A stretch of DNA of 64,000 nt from Vibrio furnissii CIP 102972 (GCF_000176175.1 NZ_ACZP01000014.1:1577561-1641560), one strand, 5' to 3'; positions 1-8,560 are shown, counted from the first letter of the stretch. The notes: generated by a model not told the origin, from the sequence alone. Translations and numbers: made by a program.

Positions 1-183
1 ACCGGGAACCAATGGATAAGGTTGCGGGCCCCAGTCGCCGTTTACGGTGTGTAAATCGGAGTGACAAACACCGCAATGGGTAATTTCAATAGCGACATCG
101 TTACTTCTGAGATCTCGACGTTCAAAATGATAAGGGGTAAGTTCTGCCTTTTCTGCATGCGCAGCGTAGCCAACGGTCTTCAT
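1..183 (-). CDS. Zinc-dependent alcohol dehydrogenase, N-terminal part (runs off left edge)
   Basis: Only the first 61 codons are present; the frame is open to the window edge. The ATG at 183 is preceded by AAGGAAA about 8 bases upstream. The translation begins MKTVGYAAHAEKAELTPY and contains CGVCHSDLH, the catalytic-zinc Cys motif (Cys37) of medium-chain alcohol dehydrogenases, and ends at the conserved PLVPG segment. This pattern fits the YahK/AdhC/cinnamyl-alcohol-dehydrogenase branch, which reduces aldehydes with NAD(P)H in the cytoplasm. It lies 197 bp downstream of an SDR gene on the same strand. Substrate cannot be told from the fragment. Confidence 0.85.
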   Translation of the reverse strand, partial: MKTVGYAAHAEKAELTPYHFERRDLRSNDVAIEITHCGVCHSDLHTVNGDWGPQPYPLVPG

Positions 184-380
184 AACACAATTTCCTTAAC
201 GTTTACTATCGATGGAAAATGGAACGGCATGCGAAGCATGCATGCCGTTTACTACCGTGTATTAATGTACCGTTCAAAACGCGGCGTTGCTTGCCCAATC
301 GTCCATCATTCTTGCCCGATTTTCATGCGATCCAAGAAATGAGAGTATTTCATCACCAGGTGAAACAAGCCTCCTGCACA
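184..380. other. Spacer between SDR gene and alcohol dehydrogenase
   Basis: No gene is supported here. A hairpin formed by AACGGCATG (223-231) and CATGCCGTT (241-249) could end transcription from the SDR gene, but it lacks a good T-tract on either strand. Open frames across this region on the plus strand are antisense to the flanking genes and look like chance. Confidence 0.4.
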
Positions 381-1121
381 TTATTGCAAGTAAGCCCCGC
401 CACACACCGGATTGTAAGTGCCGGTAATGTGAGAACTTTCTTCACTCACGAGGTAGCGAACCGTATTGGCCACATCCTCTGGCTTGGCGATGCGCTGCGT
501 GGGCGTAAACGCACGGATCATCTCTTTGAATTCTGCGGGTGCATCTTTGGTTGCATCGGTTTCCACCATGCCCGGCGCCACGATGTTCGATGTGATCCCA
601 AACGGGCCCAGTTCTTGTGCGAGGTACTTGTTAAAGCTGTCTAGAGCCCCTTTGGCGGTGCCATGTGCAATAAACAGCGGCGCTGGCGCTTCAGATAACG
701 TACTCGAAATGAACACCAAGCGACCATAGCCTTTGTCTTTCATGACTTTCGCTGCCCATTGCGCGGTTTGATACGCAGCATGCATTTCGTCATTTAACTT
801 TTGCGAAAATTCTTGCCAGCTTTGTTCGATAAATGGCTTTGAGGTAAAACTCATGTTGGCGTTCGACACCAGCACATCCACACCGCCGTATTCCTGAACC
901 AACGCAAACATCGCTTCAATTTGGCGATCATCACGAACATCTGCTTTTACCGTGTGCGCTTCGCCGCCCTCAGCGCGAATTTCCTCTGCCAACGCATCGG
1001 CCACAGCCGTGCTGTTGACGTAGTTAATGAACACACGAAATCCATCTTTCGCTAACATTTTAGCCGTCGCTGCACCAATGCCACGCGCGCCACCCGTAAT
1101 CAATGCATTACGTTTTGTCAT
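381..1121 (-). CDS. SDR family oxidoreductase with His in place of the catalytic Tyr
   Basis: This 246-residue protein has a FabG-like Rossmann fold: the nucleotide-binding motif TGGARGIG near the N-terminus, the NAN variant of the NAG motif around residue 87, and the Ser segment VFISST at 137-142. The usual YxxxK active site reads HGTAK, so the catalytic Tyr is His153 while Lys157 is kept. The start at 1121 is chosen because AAGAGGA lies six bases upstream; an ATG two codons earlier touches that site. It sits 116 bp downstream of a MarR regulator on the same strand, so MarR control is likely. It may be a reductase with altered chemistry or a non-catalytic relative. Confidence 0.85.
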   Translation of the reverse strand: MTKRNALITGGARGIGAATAKMLAKDGFRVFINYVNSTAVADALAEEIRAEGGEAHTVKADVRDDRQIEAMFALVQEYGGVDVLVSNANMSFTSKPFIEQSWQEFSQKLNDEMHAAYQTAQWAAKVMKDKGYGRLVFISSTLSEAPAPLFIAHGTAKGALDSFNKYLAQELGPFGITSNIVAPGMVETDATKDAPAEFKEMIRAFTPTQRIAKPEDVANTVRYLVSEESSHITGTYNPVCGGAYLQ

Positions 1122-1237
1122 TGCCATTCCTCTTTACAACGATTGGTTTTGTTTAGCGATACCCCCTATCGATGTATCTGCACGGGTATCGGTTTGTATT
1201 TCTATCTGTCTCGATGGATATTTGTATCTCTGGCCAG

Positions 1238-1714
1238 TTAGTGGTTGAGCTGCCTTAATTGGCGCACAACCTGAGCAAGGTGCTGTTTCGTGCGCTCTAA
1301 TTCAGCCTCTTCAATTCCCTGCTGCGCATCGGCAAGTACCGTGGCAGCAATCTCAGAACAGCGTTCAACCACAGCCAATGACTGTTGGGTTAAGCTGACG
1401 AACTTACTGCGACTGTCTGAGGGAGAACGCTGGCGCTCGATCCATCCGCGCTTCTCTAAGCCATCAATAGACCGGCTGACGCTGGATTTTTCCAGATACA
1501 ACAACTCACTGATTTGGCTCTGCGTCATCGGCTCACTGTTTTTTGACTCGTGGTTTTTTAACGCATGGTTTTTTAAAACCAAGATGACGCCCCATTGCTC
1601 GGCAGTCATATCGATGCTGGCCTGCTTAAAGCGCTGCGTCAGTAACCGGTTAAACAAGCGGCTGGCTAACCCAGTCAGATGACCGAGTGATTGCTGATGG
1701 CGGTGTTGAGTCAT
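1238..1714 (-). CDS. MarR family transcriptional regulator
   Basis: The 158-residue protein has the winged-helix core of MarR: TAEQWGVILVL in helix 2, QISELLYLEKSSVSRSIDGL as recognition region, and the wing around RQRSPSDSRSKFVSLT. GGAGAG stands just before the ATG. Between helix 2 and the DNA-binding helices it carries an unusual insertion made of three five-residue repeats (VLKNH, ALKNH, ESKNS), encoded by a 15-bp tandem array. It lies upstream of the SDR gene on the same strand and its own promoter contains an inverted repeat, so it probably represses itself and the SDR gene. The ligand is unknown. Confidence 0.88.
   Translation of the reverse strand: MTQHRHQQSLGHLTGLASRLFNRLLTQRFKQASIDMTAEQWGVILVLKNHALKNHESKNSEPMTQSQISELLYLEKSSVSRSIDGLEKRGWIERQRSPSDSRSKFVSLTQQSLAVVERCSEIAATVLADAQQGIEEAELERTKQHLAQVVRQLRQLNH
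1536..1580. repeat. 15-bp tandem array inside the MarR gene (3 units)
   Basis: Three adjacent 15-base units are visible; two share TGGTTTTTTAA and the third is degenerate. They are in frame and give the protein repeats VLKNH-ALKNH-ESKNS. A very similar array (sharing TTTAACGC) is found at 36864-36908 in an unrelated flavodoxin gene. Confidence 0.8.
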
Positions 1715-1742
1715 GTGCTCTCCACATTCGATGATTTATTTA

Positions 1743-1774
1743 GTTGTATACACAACCATCATCCGCTCTGTCAA
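1743..1774 (-). promoter_or_regulatory. Promoter of the MarR gene with overlapping operator
   Basis: Read on the minus strand there is TTGACA (1774-1769), an 18-base spacer and TATACA (1750-1745). The inverted repeat GTTGT-ATAC-ACAAC at 1743-1756 overlaps the -10 element, as expected for an autorepressing MarR protein. The operator role is inferred. Confidence 0.6.
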
Positions 1775-1824
1775 ATGCTCTTGCTTCATTCTGTGGGCTG
1801 CCAGCGCGCCATTTCCCTCGCTGA

Positions 1825-1854
1825 TTGGCTACACTGAACGATCTAGCGTACAAT
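1825..1854 (+). promoter_or_regulatory. Sigma-70-type promoter of the YlqF-like gene
   Basis: TTGGCT (1825-1830), an 18-base spacer and TACAAT (1849-1854) form a reasonable promoter. It places transcription start near 1861, which excludes an ATG at 1853 as the translation start. Confidence 0.55.
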
Positions 1855-1933
1855 GCTTCCCATTTCGTATTCACGTCTAATTACTTGTGACATTTACTGG
1901 TACATTAGACCCAAAATAAGACTTATTTTTCAA

Positions 1934-2878
1934 ATGGTTAACAACAATATCCAATGGTTTCCTGGCCACATGCACAAAGCGCGCAAGGAGATCGAAGAAG
2001 CGATTCCTCAGGTCGATGTGATCATCGAAGTACTCGATGCGCGCATTCCTTTCAGCAGCGAAAACCCCATGATTTCACAACTACGTGGCGAAAAACCCGT
2101 GGTGAAAGTGCTGAACAAACGCGACCTCGCCGATCCGGAACTGACCGAACTTTGGATTGAACACCTAGAAAAAGAGAAAGGTGTGAAAGCGATGGCGATC
2201 ACCACGTCCAATGCTCAGGAAGTGCATAAGATCCTCGATTTGTGCCGCAAATTGGCGCCGCATCGCGAAGAGATTGGCAAAAATATTCGCACGATGATCA
2301 TGGGCATTCCAAACGTGGGTAAATCGACCATAATCAACACGTTGGCGGGTCGTGTGATTGCCCAAACTGGCAACCAACCTGCGGTCACTCGTCGCCAACA
2401 ACGCATCAACCTGCAAAACGGCATCGTGCTGTCTGACACACCGGGAATTCTGTGGCCAAAAGTTGAAAACCCACACAGTGGTTTTCGTTTAGCGGCAACA
2501 GGCGCGGTCAAAGATACGGCCATGGAATACGATGAAGTGGCGTTCTACACTGTGGAATATTTGGCGGCGCACTACCCTGAGAAACTCAAAGAACGCTACC
2601 AAATTGACGAGTCACCAGAATCTGATGTGGAATGGATGGAAGCCATCGGCCGCAAACGTGGCGCATTGCGTGCTGGCGCGCGTGTTGACCTGCACAAAGC
2701 ATCTGAAATTCTGCTGCACGAACTTCGCCAAGGCATCATCGGTCAAATCACGCTGGAACTTCCTGAGATGATTACGCAAGAGCTGATCGAAGTTGAAATC
2801 GAAGAAGCACGTAAAGCCGAAGAGAAAGCGAAAATTAAAGAAGAGCGCCGTAAGCGCTACCTGCGTAACAAGCGTTAA
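1934..2878 (+). CDS. YlqF/RbgA-type circularly permuted GTPase
   Basis: This 314-residue protein shows the permuted G-motif order of the YlqF/YawG family: G4 NKRD at 61-64 comes before G1 GIPNVGKS at 124-131, with G2 Thr near 152 and G3 DTPG at 168-171. The N-terminal FPGHMHKA motif is also typical. RbgA in Bacillus helps the late assembly of the large ribosomal subunit. The basic C-terminus (KIKEERRKRYLRNKR) suits RNA binding. The start at 1934 agrees with the family; the longer frame from 1853 overlaps the promoter. The gene stands alone and ends at a clear terminator. Confidence 0.9.
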   Translation: MVNNNIQWFPGHMHKARKEIEEAIPQVDVIIEVLDARIPFSSENPMISQLRGEKPVVKVLNKRDLADPELTELWIEHLEKEKGVKAMAITTSNAQEVHKILDLCRKLAPHREEIGKNIRTMIMGIPNVGKSTIINTLAGRVIAQTGNQPAVTRRQQRINLQNGIVLSDTPGILWPKVENPHSGFRLAATGAVKDTAMEYDEVAFYTVEYLAAHYPEKLKERYQIDESPESDVEWMEAIGRKRGALRAGARVDLHKASEILLHELRQGIIGQITLELPEMITQELIEVEIEEARKAEEKAKIKEERRKRYLRNKR

Positions 2879-2924
2879 TCACGCAGCTTTATGTGCCCCT
2901 CATCGAGCGGTACATTATGGGATG

Positions 2925-2954
2925 AAAAAAGGGCGATGTGAAATCGCCCTTTCT
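2925..2954 (+). terminator. Intrinsic terminator after the YlqF-like gene
   Basis: AAAGGGCGAT (2928-2937) pairs with ATCGCCCTTT (2943-2952) across a five-base loop, followed by a short T-rich stretch and preceded by an A-tract, so it may work in both directions. Confidence 0.75.
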
Positions 2955-2999
2955 GTTTGCTGTCGCCCTATTTGTTTGCTATCGCTCAGTTTGATTCCT
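2944..2999. repeat. 19-bp degenerate tandem array (about 2.5 units)
   Basis: TCGCC recurs at 2944, 2963 and 2982 with TGTTTGCT following at the same 19-base spacing. The first unit begins inside the 3' arm of the terminator, suggesting that the array grew by copying terminator sequence. Confidence 0.65.
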
Positions 3000-3039
3000 A
3001 AAGCTCAATCTTGTTGCAGGCATTCAACCCTGTTGATGC

Positions 3040-4035
3040 TCAGCGTGACGATTTTTCAATGCCCGCCAGTTGCAGCAAAATGTCTTCCAGCTGTTGCCAC
3101 GGCATAGGCTGTGAATCAATCACTTCAATGCGGGATTCAAAACCATCTAAGCTCATTTCATTCACCGACACCACGCGATTGGCGACGTTAAACGCATAAC
3201 ACCCACGCTCGGTGTTGACGACCGCTTTGATGCGCTCTGCCGTCAGATCACTGAACAGTGAAAACAGATCGTCAAATGGGAATTGGTATTCCGCGCCAAA
3301 CAACCATCCACAACTGAAATAGCCTTGACCTTTGTTCTCACGACGTAGGTACGCTTGTTGTGGCGCCAATTGGAATTGCGGTTCCAATGCGGCATGGTGA
3401 TGATGGTGCGATTCTACATGGCTCGATGCACCGTTTTCCAATCGCTCAATGTCGAGCACTTCTAAAGGCAGTTGTCCTTGCGTCACCAATTGATGGAACA
3501 CTTTGGCGGGTGTTTGATCGGTGACCCAGTCGTTAAAAGCATCGATATCGTCGGCGCTGCAGGCATCGACCTTGTTGCCAATGACAACATCCGCACAGCC
3601 GAGTTGGTCGTTGAAATTCTGATTCGAGGTGTATTTTTCATCACGCAAATTGCGTGGGTCCACCAACGCAATCGTTGCTTTTAAATCCACATGGTCTTGA
3701 TATTGCGCCGAGGTCAACGTCGCCACAACTTGTTTCGGGTGGCCAAGCCCGGTCGGTTCGATGATGAGACGATCCGGCTTTTGACGCAACAATGCGTTGA
3801 TGCCCACCGACATTGGCACGCCCGCCGTACAGCACATGCAGCCGCCCGGCACTTCTTTGATCAATGCCCCTTGGTCAGACATCATGGCGCCATCAATGCC
3901 GATTTCGCCAAATTCATTGACCAACACCGCCCAGTTTTCATGCGACGGTTTATTCTTGAGCAGGTTGAGAATCGTTGTCGTTTTCCCCACACCGAGGAAA
4001 CCCGTAATGATATTGGTAGGAACTTTTGTTGTCAT
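3040..4035 (-). CDS. CobW/COG0523 metal-binding GTPase (YeiR-like)
   Basis: The 331-residue protein has the P-loop GFLGVGKTT at 12-20, the family metal motif GGCMCC (CMCC at 66-69), the base-recognition motif NKVD near 154-157 and a C-terminal CobW_C domain from about 225. A His cluster (His206 and His210-214) lies in the linker. Proteins of this group are zinc-binding GTPases thought to deliver zinc or other metals to client enzymes in the cytoplasm. AAGGAG is placed seven bases before the ATG. No neighbouring client gene is visible and no clear Zur box was seen upstream. Confidence 0.9.
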   Translation of the reverse strand: MTTKVPTNIITGFLGVGKTTTILNLLKNKPSHENWAVLVNEFGEIGIDGAMMSDQGALIKEVPGGCMCCTAGVPMSVGINALLRQKPDRLIIEPTGLGHPKQVVATLTSAQYQDHVDLKATIALVDPRNLRDEKYTSNQNFNDQLGCADVVIGNKVDACSADDIDAFNDWVTDQTPAKVFHQLVTQGQLPLEVLDIERLENGASSHVESHHHHHAALEPQFQLAPQQAYLRRENKGQGYFSCGWLFGAEYQFPFDDLFSLFSDLTAERIKAVVNTERGCYAFNVANRVVSVNEMSLDGFESRIEVIDSQPMPWQQLEDILLQLAGIEKSSR

Positions 4036-4505
4036 TGGTCACTCCTTTTCACGGAGTATACCGAGGAAGATGTGTCAGAGTACACCCTGGAAATGCGGAG
4101 ACGTCAAAACAGCAAAAGGCGCACTACAATGAGCGCGCCTCGATCCTCGTCACTCAATCGTGAGTCTGCGAGTCGGGATGTCTATAGATGCAAGCCGACT
4201 ATGTACGAGGTTATTTGATTTGAATTATTTTTGATTCCATCCAAATTGTAGGTAAGGCATTCATATCCTCCATAAGAAATGTTCAAATCTGCCTTACCAC
4301 TTAACTATGGTTCATTTCGCTCAGAAAACAAGTTTTCATAGCAACTTTTTAATGCAAATCACGAATTAGTCAGAACATTTAATAAATCAATCATATGTGA
4401 AATTCAATATTGCAACTTTGTCGCTATAGTTGGATGATGTGGCGCGTATAATTCTAGGCCATCCCCCCTATATCATCCCATATCGAATCCTGAGGCCCTT
4501 TTTAC
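4036..4505. other. Non-coding region between the divergent CobW and ClcA genes
   Basis: This 470-base gap holds no supported gene. A perfect TATAAT stands at 4447-4452, about 50 bases before clcA, but no good -35 element lies 16-18 bases upstream. The middle (4200-4430) is AT-rich. The short plus-strand frames that reach into the gap from the CobW gene are antisense shadows. Confidence 0.5.
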
Positions 4506-5903
4506 ATGACCAAGAGAGAGAAATTTAAACACAGTTTACTCGCCAAAGTACCCAAAGACGCCATCAATCAATTTCTCTCTAAAGACAAAACCCCCATCTC
4601 AGTCCTCTTCATGGCTTTGATCGTCGGTATTCTGTCCGGTCTGGTTGGCACCTACTTTGAACACGCCGTACATCTGGTCTCAGAAACTCGTACTGAATGG
4701 CTGAAAAGCGAAATTGGCAATATGTTGCCCTTGTGGCTCGCTGCGTTTTTGATCAGTGCCGCGCTTGCTTTCATCGGTTATTTTTTAGTGCACCGGTTCG
4801 CGCCAGAAGCTGCTGGCTCCGGGATCCCGGAGATTGAAGGGGCAATGGACGGCATGCGTCCCGTGCGTTGGTGGCGTGTGCTGCCGGTCAAATTCTTTGG
4901 TGGGATGGGCGCGCTGGGTTCCGGTATGGTGCTTGGCCGTGAAGGGCCAACCGTGCAAATGGGTGGTGCCATCGGTCGTATGGTGACCGACATCTTCCGC
5001 ATTAAGAACGAGGATACTCGTCACTCATTGCTTGCTTCTGGTGCAGCAGGTGGTCTATCGGCAGCTTTTAACGCCCCGCTGGCTGGCATCATGTTTGTGA
5101 TTGAAGAGATGCGCCCCCAGTTTCGTTATTCCCTGATTTCCGTACGCGCCGTCATTATCTCTTCTGTTGCGGCAAACATTGTGTTTCGCTTGGTCAACAG
5201 CCAAGACGCTGTGATTTCAATGCCGCAATATCAAGCGCCCAGTTTGCCCACGTTAGCGCTGTTTTTGTTGCTTGGCGTGTTGTTTGGCATCTTCGGCGTG
5301 CTGTTCAACAGCATGATCACGCGCGCGCAAGACATCTTTGTGAAAATTCACCGCAACGACCGTAAACGTTACTTGATTACCGGTTCGCTGCTGGGCGGCT
5401 GTTTTGGCCTGACGCTGCTTTACATTCCTGAGCTGACTGGCGGTGGTATCTCATTGATTCCAACCATCACCAATGGGGGCTACAGCGCAAACATTCTATT
5501 ATTGCTGTTTGTCGGCCGTGTCCTCACCACCCTGCTCTGTTTTGGTTCTGGTGCGCCGGGCGGCATCTTTGCGCCCATGTTGGCACTTGGCACCCTGTTT
5601 GGCTATGCGTTTGGTTTGATTGCCAAAAGCTTGTTGCCAGAATTGGACATCGAACCGGGTATGTTCGCAATCGCAGGTATGGGAGCCCTATTCGCCGCGA
5701 CCGTTCGCGCCCCAATCACTGGCATTCTGCTGGTGATTGAGATGACCAACAACTACTACCTGATCCTACCGTTGATCATTACCAGCTTGGGTGCCGTGAT
5801 TTTTGCGCAGATGTTTGGTGGCCAGCCAATTTACAGCCAGTTGTTACATCGAACACTGAAAAACGAAAAACTTCGACAGCAAGATTTACCCCAGCAGGAA
5901 TAA
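4506..5903 (+). CDS. clcA: H+/Cl- exchange transporter ClcA
   Basis: The 465-residue membrane protein carries the ClC signature segments GSGIP (104-108), GREGP (144-148, with gating Glu146) and GAPGGIFAP near 350, plus the internal proton glutamate in FVIEEMRPQF (Glu201). These residues mark it as a coupled antiporter, not a channel. In enteric bacteria and V. cholerae ClcA works in extreme acid resistance by balancing charge during proton expulsion. It has no cytoplasmic CBS domains. TGAGG lies upstream of the ATG and a strong terminator follows; it is monocistronic. Confidence 0.95.
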   Translation: MTKREKFKHSLLAKVPKDAINQFLSKDKTPISVLFMALIVGILSGLVGTYFEHAVHLVSETRTEWLKSEIGNMLPLWLAAFLISAALAFIGYFLVHRFAPEAAGSGIPEIEGAMDGMRPVRWWRVLPVKFFGGMGALGSGMVLGREGPTVQMGGAIGRMVTDIFRIKNEDTRHSLLASGAAGGLSAAFNAPLAGIMFVIEEMRPQFRYSLISVRAVIISSVAANIVFRLVNSQDAVISMPQYQAPSLPTLALFLLLGVLFGIFGVLFNSMITRAQDIFVKIHRNDRKRYLITGSLLGGCFGLTLLYIPELTGGGISLIPTITNGGYSANILLLLFVGRVLTTLLCFGSGAPGGIFAPMLALGTLFGYAFGLIAKSLLPELDIEPGMFAIAGMGALFAATVRAPITGILLVIEMTNNYYLILPLIITSLGAVIFAQMFGGQPIYSQLLHRTLKNEKLRQQDLPQQE

Positions 5904-5969
5904 CTTTGTTTACTATTTTGTGACTGTAACGCACCGAATTGTTGAACAAAATTATCGAATTCTTGTTAG

Positions 5970-6012
5970 AATCGCCGCGGACTTAAGATTGAGTCCGCGG
6001 CGATTGTTTTTT
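5970..6012 (+). terminator. Strong intrinsic terminator after clcA
   Basis: A 14-base arm (5970-5983, AATCGCCGCGGACT) pairs perfectly with 5992-6005 and is followed by GTTTTTTC. Confidence 0.9.
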
Positions 6013-6063
6013 CGACATTTAGAACCTTTTCGCCGCTGATAGACATCATTAAAAGGGAGTTTG

Positions 6064-7023
6064 ATGTTGAACTGGAAAAGGCTGATTCAGGTACAAAATG
6101 TTCCTCCGTCGCAAGCTGCGCTGGCGCTCGGTGTCATTGGTCTGGGCCAAGCGTGGGCGCTCTATTTGCCGCAAGTCGGCCTTGTTTTGCGTCCTTACAT
6201 GGTCATCGCCGGTGCCATTCTTCTTTTGCCTGTTCTCGCCCGTTATCTCACCAGTTATTCAACGTTCATCAACGACATTCGTCATCCGCTTTCGGGTAGC
6301 CTGATGGCACCGATGAGCATGGCACTCTTGATCCTGTGTGACTATTTGGCCGTCATCTCTCCGACCATCGCTTACCCCATCTGGGCGATTGCGCTGCTGC
6401 TGCACTTCACCATGATGATGCTGTTTTTCAGCTTTCAGTTACTCGATTTTAAAATGTCGAACATAGTACCCAGTTGGTTTCTCTATCCGGTCGGGCTGAT
6501 CAGTAGTTCGTTGGCGGGCACCCAGTTTGGTCACACCGTATTTTCAGAAACCTTGGTAACCGTGTGCATCGGCATTTACTTTTTTATGTTACCGCTGGTG
6601 CTGTATCGTTTGGTGTTTGAAGGCATGTTACCTCGACGTGCTCGACCGACCTTGGCCATCATGGCCGCCCCCATCAACCTCACCCTTGCCAGCTACCTGG
6701 TGAACTTCCCCAACCCCGACCCGATTCTAACGGGCGCATTGGCAGGCATTGCCATCACCATGACCTTGCTCATCTACCTCTGCTACATCCGTCTGCTGAG
6801 ACTCAAGTTTCAACCGTCCATCGCCGCGGTCACTTTTCCATCCGTGATCAGTGCCATTGCCATGCATCGATTGACCAGCTTTTTCCACGATCAGTTTCCT
6901 CACTGGCATTGGCTGCATCACTTTGGCTTATTCGAATTAAGCGTTGCAACAGGATTGGTTATTTGGGTTTCGTATGGTTACGTTAAAATGTACTGGCCAG
7001 AGATATTCCCAAAAGCGCAATAA
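6064..7023 (+). CDS. TDT-family (TehA/SLAC1-like) membrane transporter
   Basis: The product of 319 residues has about ten hydrophobic segments in the arrangement of the tellurite-resistance/dicarboxylate transporter family, related to TehA and the plant anion channel SLAC1. AGGGAG at 6053-6058 favours the ATG at 6064 over the TTG at 6061. TehA-type proteins form anion pores, but the natural substrate is generally unknown. It stands between clcA and cqsA on the same strand, separated from clcA by a terminator, so it is expressed independently. A role in anion handling beside ClcA is only a guess. Confidence 0.8.
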   Translation: MLNWKRLIQVQNVPPSQAALALGVIGLGQAWALYLPQVGLVLRPYMVIAGAILLLPVLARYLTSYSTFINDIRHPLSGSLMAPMSMALLILCDYLAVISPTIAYPIWAIALLLHFTMMMLFFSFQLLDFKMSNIVPSWFLYPVGLISSSLAGTQFGHTVFSETLVTVCIGIYFFMLPLVLYRLVFEGMLPRRARPTLAIMAAPINLTLASYLVNFPNPDPILTGALAGIAITMTLLIYLCYIRLLRLKFQPSIAAVTFPSVISAIAMHRLTSFFHDQFPHWHWLHHFGLFELSVATGLVIWVSYGYVKMYWPEIFPKAQ

Positions 7024-7240
7024 TAATTCTTCGTTAGATTTATTTACTATTAAAAAGCAATAGAAATAAATGTCTCAGTCTCGCCGAGCGTAATGTTTAT
7101 GGAAAAATAGCAAATCCAATATAACTCAATTTGTCGTTGCTCCCAAAACAATCAATTTTGGCAGGTGAAATTTAATTTAAACGCATCAATATATCCTTTG
7201 TCAGCTGGCATTAATTTTTAATTAGAAGGATATTTTCACC

Positions 7241-8422
7241 ATGAAATCTGATGCCAAAAATAATCGGTTACCTGACTCGATTCAGGACCGTTTGAATTTC
7301 TTCGTTCGCGATTTAATTGAAAGCAATCAAAACGGTAAACATCTGGTATTAGGAAAGCGCCCCTCCCAAGGTGATATTGTTTTACAAAGTAACGATTACC
7401 TCAGCCTTGCCAACCATCCATTGATCAAGGCGCGTTTAAAACAGGCCATTGATACCACGCACGACAGTGTGTTTATGTCGGCTATTTTCTTACAAGATGA
7501 TCAAACCAAACCTAGCCTAGAGCACCAACTGGCTGAGTTTGTCAATTTCGACTCGTGTCTGTTGTCTCAATCCGGTTGGAATGCCAATACGTCGCTACTG
7601 CAGACCGTCTGCGCACCAGGCAGCAATGTCTATATCGACTTCTTTGCGCACATGTCGATGTGGGAAGGTGCGCGTTATGCCAATGCGAACATTCATCCGT
7701 TCATGCATAACAATTGTGACCATCTGCGCAAACAGATCCAACGTCATGGCCCTGGGCTCATTGTGGTCGATTCCATCTACAGCACCATTGGTACGCTTGC
7801 GCCACTGACTGAATTGGTTCATATCGCCAAAGAGACTCAGTGCGCCATATTGGTCGATGAATCGCATTCACTTGGCACCCATGGCGATAAAGGCGCTGGC
7901 TTACTGGCGGAATTGGGGCTCTCCGATCAGGTCGATTTTATGACCGCGAGTTTGGCAAAAACATTTGCGTATCGTGCGGGGGTTATTTGGGCAAATAACA
8001 ACGCGAATCAATGTATTCCTTTTGTGGGCTATCCGGCGATATTCAGCTCGACGATATTACCGTATGAAATAGCCGCATTAGAAGCCACATTAGAGGTCAT
8101 TAAATCGGCCAATGATCGTCGCAAGAATTTATTTCGCAATGCACAACTATTATCACAAGGATTAAATAAAATTGGTATTCACATTCGCAGCCAATCCCAA
8201 ATTATCGCATTGGAAACAGGCGATGAAAAAAATACAGAAAAGGTCCGTGATTATTTAGAAGACAATGGCGTTTTCGGCGCCGTATTTTGTCGACCGGCCA
8301 CCTCGAAAACGAAAAATATTATTCGCTTGTCATTAACCAGTGCCGTTACGGAACAACAGATCGACCGCATTTTGTCGGTGTGTCAAAGCGCGGTAAAACG
8401 GGGGGATATGATCTTTAAATAA
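7241..8422 (+). CDS. cqsA: CAI-1 autoinducer synthase CqsA
   Basis: The 393-residue protein is a PLP-dependent acyl-CoA transferase of the alpha-oxoamine synthase class, closely similar from memory to V. cholerae CqsA (motifs GKHLVLGK, SQSGWNAN, IYIDFFAHMS-like segment, VDESHSLGTHG). The PLP lysine is Lys240 in ASLAKTFAYRAG. CqsA joins an acyl-CoA with S-adenosylmethionine to form the amino precursor of CAI-1, the intra-genus Vibrio signal. The gene converges on cqsS, its receptor. The 217-base upstream region includes an AT-rich leader and an AGAAGG site before the ATG. Confidence 0.97.
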   Translation: MKSDAKNNRLPDSIQDRLNFFVRDLIESNQNGKHLVLGKRPSQGDIVLQSNDYLSLANHPLIKARLKQAIDTTHDSVFMSAIFLQDDQTKPSLEHQLAEFVNFDSCLLSQSGWNANTSLLQTVCAPGSNVYIDFFAHMSMWEGARYANANIHPFMHNNCDHLRKQIQRHGPGLIVVDSIYSTIGTLAPLTELVHIAKETQCAILVDESHSLGTHGDKGAGLLAELGLSDQVDFMTASLAKTFAYRAGVIWANNNANQCIPFVGYPAIFSSTILPYEIAALEATLEVIKSANDRRKNLFRNAQLLSQGLNKIGIHIRSQSQIIALETGDEKNTEKVRDYLEDNGVFGAVFCRPATSKTKNIIRLSLTSAVTEQQIDRILSVCQSAVKRGDMIFK

Positions 8423-8453
8423 ATTGGCCCATCCAATGCTGAGGAGACTTTTC

Positions 8454-8517
8454 GCATCGGCGGCGTTTTGAATCGGTGACGTTTCGAATCGATAGGATTT
8501 CGAATCAACCCACAACA
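8454..8517. repeat. 16-bp degenerate tandem array (4 units) between cqsA and cqsS
   Basis: Units begin at 8454, 8470, 8486 and 8502, each starting GAATC or GCATC and mostly ending GTTTY/ATTTC. Identity between units two and three is clear, the outer ones are degenerate. The array lies in the 3' region of the cqsA transcript and antisense to any cqsS read-through. Confidence 0.75.
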
Positions 8518-8560
8518 CGACTGTCTTGCAAATGGTCTCTCTGCAACGGATGCCTATCTC

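Noticed and set aside
61..644. Plus-strand frames at the left edge
   Set aside because: They are antisense to the alcohol dehydrogenase fragment and the SDR gene, and show low-complexity shadow composition.
1853..1933. Upstream extension of the YlqF-like protein
   Set aside because: The first codon lies inside the likely -10 element and the extra 27 residues have no family similarity.
3691..4218. Plus-strand frame of 175 codons antisense to the CobW gene
   Set aside because: It covers the P-loop region of a well-supported gene on the other strand and has no recognisable domain.
7143..7161. Hairpin CCAAAA/TTTTGG as terminator of the TDT-transporter gene
   Set aside because: The stem is only six mostly A-T pairs and no T-tract follows.
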